Shown one piece after another: positions 16,792 to 23,821 of a stretch of 31,848 bases of DNA (positions are counted from its first letter, which is position 1; every line of letters begins with the position of its first letter). The notes beneath the pieces are model-generated. The model searched no databases. It had not been told where the DNA came from and saw only the letters and a program-made list of their open reading frames with translations. The stretch comes from Mediterranea massiliensis (GTDB taxonomy: Bacteria; Bacteroidota; Bacteroidia; Bacteroidales; Bacteroidaceae): assembly GCA_958402075.1 (NCBI GenBank), contig CATXSD010000025.1, positions 1 to 31,848 on the forward strand, in the 5' to 3' direction. A program made the translations under genes and the position numbers.

Positions 16792-16976
16792 GTCATCCCG
16801 CACTTGATGCGGGAACCATATTCCGGCGTTGTGTATACAGGATCCCGGCTCAAGGCCGGGATGACTGATGCGGATGAGATCCTTCGACTGGTTCAGGATG
16901 ACAGAAAAGGATGAGATCCTTCACTGCGTTCAGGATGACAGGAGCGGATGAGATCCTTCGACAGGCTCAGGATGAC
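16792..16976. repeat. Compound intergenic repeat, copy 2 (rfbD-rfbB)
   Basis: The same hairpin module as in the rfbC-rfbD gap (16792-16865) is followed by three tandem units of exactly 37 bp (16866-16902, 16903-16939, 16940-16976). Each contains GGATGAGATCCTTC and ends CAGGATGAC. The module has two stems: CCCGCA/TGCGGG, and ATCCCGGC/GCCGGGAT around TCAAG. The two compound copies are collinear, which suggests duplication or two insertions of one element family. Confidence 0.9.
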
Positions 16977-16983
16977 AGTTACT

Positions 16984-17019
16984 TTCATTTTCAATTTTCA
17001 ACTTTCAATTTTCAATTAA
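16984..17019 (+). repeat. TCAATTT-type heptad tract upstream of rfbB
   Basis: Five successive units close to TCAATTT at 7-bp period end one base before the rfbB start codon. It is almost the same as the tract before rfbD. Confidence 0.75.
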
Positions 17020-17020
17020 C

Positions 17021-18175
17021 ATGTCAACATTTCAACGTACCATAGTAATCACCGGCGGAGCCGGTTTCATCGGTTCACATGTCGTAAGACTGTTTGTGAA
17101 CAAGTATCCGGAGTATCGCATCATCAACCTGGACAAGCTGACGTATGCGGGCAATCTGGCCAATCTGAAAGATGTGGAAAACAAACCGAACTACAAGTTC
17201 GTGAAGATGGACATCTGCGACTTCGACGCCTTCTACCGCCTGATGCAGGAAGAGAAGGTGGACGGCATCATCCACCTGGCAGCGGAAAGCCACGTGGACC
17301 GCTCGATCAAGGACCCGTTCACCTTCGCACGGACGAACGTGATGGGGACGCTGAGCCTGCTGCAGGCAGCGAAGCTGTACTGGGAGAGCCTGCCGGAGAA
17401 GTATGAGGGCAAGCGGTTCTACCACATCTCGACGGATGAGGTGTATGGCGCGCTGGAGATGACGCATCCCGAAGGCATCGAGCCTCCGTTCACCACAAAG
17501 GCATCGTCGGGCAAGCATCACCTGGCCTACGGCAAGGAGTTCTTCTATGAGACGACGAAGTACAACCCGCACAGCCCGTACAGTGCCAGCAAGGCGAGCA
17601 GCGACCACTTTGTGCGTGCCTTCCACGACACGTACGGCATGCCGACCATCGTGACGAACTGCTCGAACAACTACGGGCCGTACCAGTTCCCGGAGAAGCT
17701 GATACCGCTGTTCATCAACAACATCCGCCACCGCAAGCCGCTGCCGGTGTACGGCAAGGGCGAGAACGTGCGCGACTGGCTGTACGTGGAAGACCATGCA
17801 CGGGCCATCGACGTCATCTTCCATAACGGCAAGGTGGCCGAGACGTACAACATCGGCGGCTTCAACGAGTGGAAGAACATCGACATCATCAAGGTGGTGA
17901 TCAACACGGTGGACCGTCTGCTGGGCCGCAAGGAAGGGGAGGACATGAACCTGATCACCTACGTGACGGACCGCTTGGGCCACGACATGCGCTACGCCAT
18001 CGACTCGACAAAGCTCCAGAAAGAGCTGGGCTGGGAGCCGAGCCTTCAGTTTGAGGAGGGCATCGAGAAGACGGTGCGCTGGTATCTGGACAACCAGGAA
18101 TGGATGGACAACGTGACAAGTGGGGATTATCAGAAGTACTATGAGACGATGTACCAGATATCAGATATCAAATAA
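17021..18175 (+). CDS. rfbB: dTDP-glucose 4,6-dehydratase
   Basis: It converts dTDP-glucose to dTDP-4-keto-6-deoxyglucose, the second step of dTDP-rhamnose synthesis, using tightly bound NAD+. In the 384-residue extended SDR protein the NAD loop TGGAGFIGSH is at 11-20. The catalytic D139-E140 lie in STDEVYG, and Y187 and K191 in PYSASKASSDHF. A stretch of about 25 residues after STDEVYG (to about 170), with KASSGKHHLAYGKEFFYETT, is somewhat longer than in enterobacterial RmlB (about 355) and explains the greater length. The last codons (YQISDIK) are encoded by the start of a heptad repeat. It is the last gene of the cluster. Confidence 0.97.
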   Translation: MSTFQRTIVITGGAGFIGSHVVRLFVNKYPEYRIINLDKLTYAGNLANLKDVENKPNYKFVKMDICDFDAFYRLMQEEKVDGIIHLAAESHVDRSIKDPFTFARTNVMGTLSLLQAAKLYWESLPEKYEGKRFYHISTDEVYGALEMTHPEGIEPPFTTKASSGKHHLAYGKEFFYETTKYNPHSPYSASKASSDHFVRAFHDTYGMPTIVTNCSNNYGPYQFPEKLIPLFINNIRHRKPLPVYGKGENVRDWLYVEDHARAIDVIFHNGKVAETYNIGGFNEWKNIDIIKVVINTVDRLLGRKEGEDMNLITYVTDRLGHDMRYAIDSTKLQKELGWEPSLQFEEGIEKTVRWYLDNQEWMDNVTSGDYQKYYETMYQISDIK

Positions 18176-18213
18176 TAAATATCAAATATCAGATATCAGA
18201 TATCAGATATTGA
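18158..18213 (+). repeat. Eight ATATCAG-type heptads across the rfbB 3' end
   Basis: Eight consecutive 7-bp units close to ATATCAG start inside the rfbB coding end and run past the stop. Variation is confined to the last two or three bases of most units. A short TCAATTA-type tract (18231-18250) follows and leads into the GC hairpin. Confidence 0.85.
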
Positions 18214-18250
18214 GGGGTAATTCTACATTTTCAATTATCAATTCTCAATG

Positions 18251-18290
18251 AATCGGGCGGGGCGGCTGAGAGGCGGTTCCGCCCGATTGT
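18251..18290 (+). terminator. Hairpin copy 3, end of the rfb cluster
   Basis: AATCGGGCGGGGC (18251-18263) pairs with GTTCCGCCCGATT (18276-18288) over 13 bp, with two G-T pairs that exist only in the plus-strand RNA. The loop GGCTGAGAGGCG is identical to copies 1 and 4. The T tract is weak (TTGTCGTTT). Confidence 0.75.
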
Positions 18291-18321
18291 CGTTTGGGAT
18301 AGGAAGGTAGTGAGATAGAAA

Positions 18322-18361
18322 TTTGCTTTTCTGAGAGGAATTGTATACCTTTGTTATACAA
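18322..18361 (+). promoter_or_regulatory. Promoter with overlapping palindromic operator
   Basis: TTTG (18322-18325), 20 bp, TACCTTTG (18346-18353) is a full Bacteroidota promoter. A perfect inverted repeat, TTGTATA (18341-18347) and TATACAA (18355-18361) seven bases apart, straddles the -7 element. This arrangement suits repression by a dimeric DNA-binding protein, probably encoded by the operon that follows. Confidence 0.75.
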
Positions 18362-18387
18362 AGGAAAAACAGGAAAGGGAAACGGAT

Positions 18388-18663
18388 ATGAAGACGACTC
18401 AGGAATATGATAAGCAGCAGGCATGCAGGCAGGAGGTAGATGAGCCGATTGCCGGGTATGGAGGCATAGATGCTCTGAAGGTGAGGCTGGTGAAACAGAT
18501 TATGGGAATGGAGTCGTTGGAAGACGTGCAGTCCGTTCTGAACTTCGTGGAACGGCAGAAGGTATCGGATACTTTTGCGCAGGAATGGGAACGGGGTGTG
18601 ACGCTTGAACAATTTAGGAATGCCTGCAAAGGGAAACTGAAGGAAATCTATGCAGACATGTGA
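18388..18663 (+). CDS. Small protein, putative antitoxin of a toxin-antitoxin-like pair
   Basis: A 91-residue hydrophilic, probably helical protein without a family I recognise with certainty. It has an internal stretch LKVRLVKQIMGMESLEDVQSV (about 31-51) and a C-terminal QEWERGVTLEQFRNACKGKLKEIY, a pattern seen in small Bacteroidota antitoxins whose C-terminus wraps the toxin. Support comes from context: a private promoter with a palindromic operator, and a second small gene that overlaps it by 14 bp and starts like a RelE/ParE toxin. No helix-turn-helix is obvious, so DNA binding by this protein is unproven. ATG at 18388 is the first good start after the promoter. Confidence 0.6.
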   Translation: MKTTQEYDKQQACRQEVDEPIAGYGGIDALKVRLVKQIMGMESLEDVQSVLNFVERQKVSDTFAQEWERGVTLEQFRNACKGKLKEIYADM

Positions 18664-18835
18664 AATCCGAATTTTACCGGAAGCGGAGGACTTTCTGAGT
18701 ATTCTGCCCCAAACACTGGTGGCGGAGGGCTATCTGTCTACTTACGAAGCTGCGGAAAGGAAAGAGCAGAATCAAGGACGTATTTTGGTGAAGCATATTA
18801 CGAATAATTGGGTTGAAGGACAATATATCAGATAA
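18650..18835 (+). CDS. Small protein, possible truncated RelE/ParE-like toxin
   Basis: A 61-residue protein whose first 20 residues, MQTCEIRILPEAEDFLSILP, look like the beta-strand and helix opening of RelE/ParE toxins. Those proteins are normally about 90-120 residues, and nothing after residue 22 resembles the rest of the fold, so this may be a decayed toxin or a different small protein. The start overlaps the upstream gene by 14 bp, a typical coupled layout. The stop is followed after 16 bp by hairpin copy 4. I found no other frame that restores a convincing toxin, though the second frame has a KERAESRTYFGEA stretch reminiscent of a toxin C-terminus. Confidence 0.5.
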   Translation: MQTCEIRILPEAEDFLSILPQTLVAEGYLSTYEAAERKEQNQGRILVKHITNNWVEGQYIR

Positions 18836-18851
18836 AGAATAGAATATGGGA

Positions 18852-18891
18852 AATCGGGCGGGGCGGCTGAGAGGCGGCTTCGCCCGATTTT
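18852..18891. terminator. Hairpin copy 4, between convergent genes
   Basis: AATCGGGCGGGGC (18852-18864) pairs with GCTTCGCCCGATT (18877-18889), including two G-T pairs, around the loop GGCTGAGAGGCG. TTTTCGTTTT follows on the plus strand. It sits 16 bp after the small operon and about 6 bp beyond the nadK stop codon, so it can serve both directions, though the G-T pairs favour the plus strand. Confidence 0.8.
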
Positions 18892-18895
18892 CGTT

Positions 18896-19768
18896 TTACC
18901 GGATGTCGGCTCCCCACATCATTTTGTCGCGCAGGGTATTGAAGAAGATGTGGCCGAAGCGCTTGACGACCTTGATGGTGTAGGGTGCCCGGGAGATGGT
19001 GAGGCGGGTGGTCTCGCGGCACGACTCGCTGCGGCCGTCGATGGCCACGAGGAAATTGTGGCTGCGGCTCTCGACGTCGAGGGTGATGGTCCAGTCGTCG
19101 CAGATGACGATGGGGCGCATGTTGAGGCTGTGGGGGGCGACGGGAGTGATGGCGATGGTCTTGCTGTGGGGCACGATGATGGGGCCGCCCACACTGAGCG
19201 AGTAGGCCGTGGAGCCGGTGGGCGTGGCCACGATGAGGCCGTCGGCCTGGTAGGTGGTGAGTGGAGCGCCGTTGATGGCGGTGTGGATGCTGATCATGGA
19301 CGAGCTGTCGCGCTTGAGCACGGCTATCTCGTTGAGGGCATAGGGACAACGCATGAGGTTGCGGTCGTCGCACGTGAGCTGGAGCACGCTGCGCTCTTCG
19401 ATCTTGTAGTGACGGTCGTAGACTTCGTTGAGGGTAGTTTCCATCTCGTCGGGCGACACGTCGGCCAGGAAGCCGAGACGGCCGGTATTGATGCCGAGGA
19501 TGGGGATGTTCTTGGCCCCGACACGGCTGGCGGCCTGGAGAAACGTGCCGTCGCCGCCCAGACTGATGACCATGTCGGCCTCGAAACGGTCGCCGTCGAA
19601 CAGCTCGACGGAAGCGGGGAGCTGGAGATGCAGCTCTTCCGTCAGGAAGCGGTAGAACTCCCTGCAGATGCAGATTCCGGCTCCGTGGCGGGTCAAAATA
19701 CTGAACAGACGCTCGGCGTACGAGGACTTTTTGGCCTGATACGTGTTTCCGAAGATGGCAAATTTCAT
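18896..19768 (-). CDS. nadK: NAD kinase
   Basis: It phosphorylates NAD+ to NADP+ with ATP in the cytoplasm. The 290 residues match bacterial NadK. The hallmark GGDGT is at 71-75, LGINTGRLGFL follows, then the conserved ALNEIAV with the NAD-contacting N-E, and DGLIVATPTGSTAYSLSVGGPI, which binds the nucleotide. It is the only core-block gene on the minus strand, divergent from pdxJ with a 105-bp shared promoter region and convergent with the small operon. On the minus strand CATCTTTG (19801-19794) is a near-consensus -7 element 26 bp before the ATG. Confidence 0.97.
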   Translation of the reverse strand: MKFAIFGNTYQAKKSSYAERLFSILTRHGAGICICREFYRFLTEELHLQLPASVELFDGDRFEADMVISLGGDGTFLQAASRVGAKNIPILGINTGRLGFLADVSPDEMETTLNEVYDRHYKIEERSVLQLTCDDRNLMRCPYALNEIAVLKRDSSSMISIHTAINGAPLTTYQADGLIVATPTGSTAYSLSVGGPIIVPHSKTIAITPVAPHSLNMRPIVICDDWTITLDVESRSHNFLVAIDGRSESCRETTRLTISRAPYTIKVVKRFGHIFFNTLRDKMMWGADIR

Positions 19769-19844
19769 ACGGCTTCTTTTGTTATTAGCTTTGCAAAGAT
19801 GCTATTTTTTTATAATATTCCTGTTAACTTATGACTATTATTTG

Positions 19845-19852
19845 TACTTTTG
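19845..19852 (+). promoter_or_regulatory. Probable pdxJ -7 promoter element
   Basis: TACTTTTG matches TAnnTTTG and lies 21 bp before the pdxJ ATG. No good TTTG is found 19-21 bp upstream, so the -33 element is weak. This promoter could drive the packed run pdxJ to recG. Confidence 0.5.
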
Positions 19853-19873
19853 CCCGAAACAAACGGTTGAATT

Positions 19874-20590
19874 ATGACTAAACTGAGCGTAAACATAAAC
19901 AAGGTGGCAACGCTGCGCAATGCGCGCGGCGGTAATGTGCCGGATGTGCTGAAGGTGGCGCTGGACTGCGAACGTTTCGGGGCAGACGGCATCACGGTAC
20001 ATCCGCGGCCCGACGAACGGCATATACGGAGGCAGGATGTGTTCGACCTGCGTCCGCTGCTGCATACGGAATTTAACATCGAAGGTTATCCGGCTCCGGA
20101 GTTCATCGATCTGGTGCTGAAGGTGAAACCGCATCAGGTGACACTGGTGCCCGACAGCCCCACTCAGCTGACTTCGAACGCGGGATGGGACACCAAGAAG
20201 AACCTGGCGTTCCTGAGCGAGGTGCTTGAGGAGTTCAAGAAAGCGGGCATCCGTACGTCGGTGTTCGTGTCGACGGACGTGGAGATGATTGAATATGCGG
20301 CCAAGGCGGGTACCGACCGGGTGGAACTGTACACGGAACCGTATGCTTCGGGCTACGTGAAGGATCCGGAGGCGGCGGTAGCTCCGTTTGTGACGGCTGC
20401 CAAGGCGGTCAGGAGCCTGGGACTGGGACTGAATGCCGGTCATGACCTGAGCCTGGTGAATCTGAATTACTTTTATAAGAACATCCCCTGGCTGGACGAG
20501 GTGTCGATAGGGCATGCGCTGATCTGTGACGCGCTGTACCTGGGGCTGGAACGTACCATCCGGGAATATAAAAACTGTCTTTGTCAATGA
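19874..20590 (+). CDS. pdxJ: Pyridoxine 5'-phosphate synthase
   Basis: It condenses 1-deoxyxylulose-5-phosphate with 3-amino-2-oxopropyl phosphate to pyridoxine 5'-phosphate (DXP-dependent vitamin B6 route). The 238 residues form a single TIM barrel of normal length. VNINKVATLRN is at 6-16, GADGITVHPRPDERHI near 36-51, and the EFNIEG and LVPDSPTQLTSNAGWD segments hold the other active-site residues; NAGHDLSLVNL near 191-201 is the C-terminal phosphate loop. Its stop overlaps the exbB start (ATGA), so the vitamin gene is coupled to the energy-transduction genes, an arrangement common in Bacteroidota. Confidence 0.97.
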   Translation: MTKLSVNINKVATLRNARGGNVPDVLKVALDCERFGADGITVHPRPDERHIRRQDVFDLRPLLHTEFNIEGYPAPEFIDLVLKVKPHQVTLVPDSPTQLTSNAGWDTKKNLAFLSEVLEEFKKAGIRTSVFVSTDVEMIEYAAKAGTDRVELYTEPYASGYVKDPEAAVAPFVTAAKAVRSLGLGLNAGHDLSLVNLNYFYKNIPWLDEVSIGHALICDALYLGLERTIREYKNCLCQ

Positions 20591-21303
20591 ATGCAATGAT
20601 GATGCTATGGGCCCAAGTGGCTCCGGCGATGGCCGACTCGATTGCGGGTGCCAATCCGGTTCTGACTCCGGTGGCCGGCGCTGAAGAAATGAACTTGTGG
20701 AGTATGGCCGTGAAGGGCGGCTGGATTATGGTGGTGCTGGGACTGCTCTCGCTCCTTTGTTTCTACATCCTGTTCGAACGGAACTATGTCATCCGCAAGG
20801 CGGGAAAGGAAGACCCCATGTTCATGGATAAGATCAAGGACTACATTCTGGGGGGAGAAATCAAGTCGGCACTGGCCTACTGCCGCAGCGTGAACACGCC
20901 TTCGGCACGTATGATAGAGAAAGGTATCAGCCGACTGGGACGTCCCGTGAGCGACGTGCAGGCTGCCATCGAGAACGTAGGAAACATTGAAGTGGCCAAG
21001 CTGGAGAAGGGGCTGACCATCATGGCAACCATTGCCGGCGGTGCACCGATGATCGGTTTCCTGGGTACGGTGACGGGTATGGTGCGTGCCTTCTTCGAAA
21101 TGGCGAATGCGGGCAACAATATCGACATTACACTGCTGTCCGGCGGTATCTACGAGGCTATGATTACGACGGTCGGCGGCCTGATTGTGGGCATCATCGC
21201 CATGTTTGCCTACAATTATCTGGTGACGCTGGTCGACGGAGTGGTGAACAAGATGGAAGCCAAGACCATGGCCTTCATGGATTTACTGAACGAGCCATGT
21301 TGA
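20587..21303 (+). CDS. exbB: ExbB/TolQ/MotA-family proton channel protein
   Basis: Inner-membrane subunit of the proton-driven motor that energises TonB or Tol-type partners. From ATG 20587 it has 238 residues; a TTG two codons earlier is less likely because the ATG makes a 4-bp ATGA overlap with pdxJ. A first transmembrane segment spans about 38-58 (GGWIMVVLGLLSLLCFYILF), a cytoplasmic loop follows, and the paired segments at about 135-165 and 185-215 contain the conserved GTVTGM and TTVGGLIVGI motifs. An N-terminal stretch of about 30 residues with no clear motif precedes TM1. It overlaps exbD by 7 bp. Confidence 0.92.
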   Translation: MNAMMMLWAQVAPAMADSIAGANPVLTPVAGAEEMNLWSMAVKGGWIMVVLGLLSLLCFYILFERNYVIRKAGKEDPMFMDKIKDYILGGEIKSALAYCRSVNTPSARMIEKGISRLGRPVSDVQAAIENVGNIEVAKLEKGLTIMATIAGGAPMIGFLGTVTGMVRAFFEMANAGNNIDITLLSGGIYEAMITTVGGLIVGIIAMFAYNYLVTLVDGVVNKMEAKTMAFMDLLNEPC

Positions 21304-21710
21304 AACGCAGAGCCAAAATATCGCCCAACTTCAGTATGGCGTCCATGACGGACGTGATATTCCTGCTGTTGATATTCTTCATGATCACGTCGACGGTGGT
21401 ATCGCCCAACGCCATCAAGGTGCTGCTGCCACAAGGCAAACAGCAGACGTCGGCCAAACCGCTGACGAGGGTCATCATCGACAAGGATCTGAACTTTTAT
21501 GCGGCTTTCGGCAATGACCGTGAACAGGCGATCACGCTGGAGGAACTGACACCGTTCCTGCAGTCGTGTGCCGAGAAGGAGCCGGAAATGTATGTGGCGC
21601 TCTATGCCGACGAGTCGGTGCCCTATCGTGAAATCGTGAAAGTGCTGAACATCGCCAACGAGAACCATTTCAAGATGGTGCTTGCCACGCGTCCGCCTGA
21701 AGGACGTTGA
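21297..21710 (+). CDS. exbD: ExbD/TolR-family protein
   Basis: Partner of ExbB: a single-pass inner-membrane protein with a periplasmic domain. It has 137 residues. The transmembrane helix is about 17-37, beginning MTDVIFLLLIFFMITST; the buried aspartate D19 corresponds to the proton-carrying Asp of ExbD/TolR. The rest forms the small periplasmic domain with YADESVPYREIVKVLNIA near 101-118. It starts inside the last codons of exbB (7-bp overlap) and is followed after 47 bp by the TonB-like gene. All key features are intact. Confidence 0.93.
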   Translation: MLKRRAKISPNFSMASMTDVIFLLLIFFMITSTVVSPNAIKVLLPQGKQQTSAKPLTRVIIDKDLNFYAAFGNDREQAITLEELTPFLQSCAEKEPEMYVALYADESVPYREIVKVLNIANENHFKMVLATRPPEGR

Positions 21711-21757
21711 CTGGCGGTGGAAGGTATGTGTCAATATAACAGAAAAGGAAACGTGCG

Positions 21758-22573
21758 GTGACTCAAAAGGAGAAAGGTAAATATATAGGGATGGCAGGGG
21801 CCGTGCTGGTGCATGTGCTCCTCATCGTCTTTCTGATATGGGCGGGCTTTGTGGTCCCGGCACCTGCGGAGGAGGGCGGTATGCCTGTGATGTTGGGAGA
21901 AGTGCCTGACGCATGGGGACAGGCCGACCCGTCGCTGGTGGACGTGGACGTGATGCCCGAGGAAACAACTCCCCAACCGCAGGAGGCTACCGAACAGGAC
22001 CTGATGACGCAGGACCTGGAAGAAACGGTGGCCCTGAAACCGGAAACGAAGACTCCTGAAAAGAAGGAGGTGAAGAAGCCGGAGAAGACAGAGGCCGAAA
22101 AGGCGGAGGAAGCCCGCAGGCTGGCCGAAGCCAAGGCGGAACGCGAACGCCGGGAAGCGGAAGAAGCGGCCCGCCGCAAGGTGGCCGGAGCCTTCGGCAA
22201 GGGAGCCCAGATGGGCAGTAAGGGGAATACGACCGGTACCGGCATTCAGGGAAGTCCCGACGGCAATGCTGCCGAAGGGGCGACGACGGGTGTCGGCGGT
22301 TACGGTACGTTCAGCCTGGGCGGACGTTCGATCGGACCCGGCGGACTGCCCAAGCCGGTGTACAACGTACAGGACGAAGGAAAGGTGGTGGTGAACATCA
22401 CGGTGAACCCCGCCGGACAGGTGATAGCCACCAGCATCAACCGCCAGACCAATACCGTCAATCCGGCCTTGCGCAAGGCGGCGGAGGACGCGGCCAAGAA
22501 GGCACGGTTCAACGCGGTGAGCGGCCTGAACAACCAGGCGGGAACAATTACGTATTATTTTAATCTGAAATAA
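21758..22573 (+). CDS. tonB: TonB-family energy transducer with TolA-like linker
   Basis: A periplasm-spanning protein that passes ExbBD motor energy to outer-membrane receptors, or acts in a Tol-like way. It has 271 residues from a GTG start. The single N-terminal transmembrane helix (about 10-34) keeps a histidine, H19, in the place of the functional TonB His. Residues 60-140 are a charged Lys/Glu/Ala-rich coil (EKAEEARRLAEAKAERERRE) like TolA rather than the Pro-rich TonB spacer. The C-terminal TonB domain starts near 190 with KPVYNVQDEGKVVVNITVNP and ends in YYFNLK. Position after exbBD supports the role. An in-frame ATG at codon 12 is an unlikely start because it would cut the helix. Confidence 0.87.
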   Translation: MTQKEKGKYIGMAGAVLVHVLLIVFLIWAGFVVPAPAEEGGMPVMLGEVPDAWGQADPSLVDVDVMPEETTPQPQEATEQDLMTQDLEETVALKPETKTPEKKEVKKPEKTEAEKAEEARRLAEAKAERERREAEEAARRKVAGAFGKGAQMGSKGNTTGTGIQGSPDGNAAEGATTGVGGYGTFSLGGRSIGPGGLPKPVYNVQDEGKVVVNITVNPAGQVIATSINRQTNTVNPALRKAAEDAAKKARFNAVSGLNNQAGTITYYFNLK

Positions 22574-22596
22574 ATAAAAAATAGGAGAACTTGACT

Positions 22597-23148
22597 ATGG
22601 GAACTGTTTATGTATTCTTTGCAGACGGTTTTGAAGAAATGGAAGCCTTTGCGGCTGTTGACATCATGAAACGCGCCGGACTGAACGTGGCAATGGTGTC
22701 TGTAACCCCCGATGAAATTGTGAAAGGCTCGCACGGCATCTCGGTGTTGTGTGACAAGAACATCGTAAACTGCGACTTCTTTGACGCAGACATGATGGTA
22801 TTGCCCGGCGGACTGCCCGGAGCCACAACCTTGAACGAATGCGAGGACCTGCGCCGCCAGTTGCAGAGACAGGCTGCCGAGGGCAAGGCGATTGCCGCCA
22901 TCTGTGCCGCTCCCATGGTGCTGGGCAACCTGGGTCTGCTGAAGGGTAAGAAGGCTACCTGCTATCCGGGCTTTGACAAGTATCTGGAGGGTGCCGAATA
23001 TACGGGTGCCATGGTAGAGAAGGACGGAAACTTCATCACCGGCAAAGGTCCGGGTGCTGCCATCGAATTCGGTCTGGCACTGGTGGAACACCTCTGTGGC
23101 AGAGAGAAGACAAAGGAACTGAAGAATGCGATGTGTCTGACCAAATAA
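22597..23148 (+). CDS. DJ-1/PfpI family protein (YajL/DJ-1-like)
   Basis: A 183-residue flavodoxin-like fold protein of the DJ-1 superfamily, whose members act as chaperones or deglycases or sense oxidation. The acidic partner residue is E16 in FEEME. The nucleophilic cysteine is C103 in AAICAAPMVL, where most DJ-1 proteins have AICAGP. A MVLPGG stretch precedes it, and the C-terminal TGKGPGAAIEFGLALVEHL is typical. ATG 22597 is chosen over a TTG two codons upstream because AGGAG sits nine bases before it, an unusually clear ribosome-binding site for this genome. The cellular role is not settled. Confidence 0.92.
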   Translation: MGTVYVFFADGFEEMEAFAAVDIMKRAGLNVAMVSVTPDEIVKGSHGISVLCDKNIVNCDFFDADMMVLPGGLPGATTLNECEDLRRQLQRQAAEGKAIAAICAAPMVLGNLGLLKGKKATCYPGFDKYLEGAEYTGAMVEKDGNFITGKGPGAAIEFGLALVEHLCGREKTKELKNAMCLTK

Positions 23149-23152
23149 GGAT

Positions 23153-23821
23153 ATGACACACTATGCTCTGATTGTGGCCGGCGGCAAGGGACTGCGTATG
23201 GGTACGGAGTTGCCCAAGCAGTTTCTGCCCATAGGGGGCAGGCCGGTACTGATGCGTACGCTGGAAGCCTTTTATGCCTGCAATCCGGAGATAAAAATCA
23301 TTTTGGTGCTTCCGCACAGCCAGCAGGATTTCTGGCTGGAACTGTGCAGGAAGCACTGCTTTAATATTCCCCACCGGATCGCGGACGGGGGCGAGACGCG
23401 CTTCCATTCGGTGAAGAACGGATTGTCGCTGGTCGAAACGCCGGCGCTGGTGGGAGTGCACGACGGTGTACGTCCGTTTGTCTCGTCGGAAGTGATCGAA
23501 CGCTGTTATGCCGAGGCGCAGATCCGGAGGGCGGTAGTGCCCTGCATCGGCGTGGTGGAGACCGTGAGGCACCTGCAGACGGCAGGTGGAAGCGTCACGG
23601 TGCCGCGCGACGAGTACCGATTGGTGCAGACGCCGCAGGTGTTTGACGCCGCTTTACTGAAGGAGGCTTACGAACAGCCTTATACCCCCCAGTTTACAGA
23701 CGATGCATCGGTGGTCGAGGCGATGGGAGTGCCTGTCGCACTGACGGAAGGCAACCGGGAGAATATCAAGATTACGACACCTTTTGACCTGAAAGTGGCT
23801 TCGGCTTTGTTGGAAAAATGA
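23153..23821 (+). CDS. ispD: 2-C-methyl-D-erythritol 4-phosphate cytidylyltransferase
   Basis: It makes CDP-methylerythritol from MEP and CTP, the third step of the non-mevalonate isoprenoid pathway. The 222 residues match IspD. The CTP-binding loop VAGGKGLRMG is at 8-17 with K22 in PKQF, HDGVRPFV lies near 103-110, and GNRENIKITTPFDL near 202 contains the conserved Lys. It sits 4 bp after the DJ-1 gene and overlaps recG by 4 bp (ATGA), so it belongs to the same transcript. Because it supplies isoprenoids, including undecaprenyl phosphate, it is indirectly linked to the capsule pathway. Confidence 0.95.
   Translation: MTHYALIVAGGKGLRMGTELPKQFLPIGGRPVLMRTLEAFYACNPEIKIILVLPHSQQDFWLELCRKHCFNIPHRIADGGETRFHSVKNGLSLVETPALVGVHDGVRPFVSSEVIERCYAEAQIRRAVVPCIGVVETVRHLQTAGGSVTVPRDEYRLVQTPQVFDAALLKEAYEQPYTPQFTDDASVVEAMGVPVALTEGNRENIKITTPFDLKVASALLEK

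Noticed and set aside
16866..16976. Three 37-bp units as a CRISPR array
   Set aside because: The units are contiguous with no unique spacers, and no cas genes are present.
18950..19834. 294-codon plus-strand frame opposite nadK
   Set aside because: NadK motifs GGDGT and NE are complete on the minus strand; the antisense product is a Gly/Asp/Val-rich artefact.
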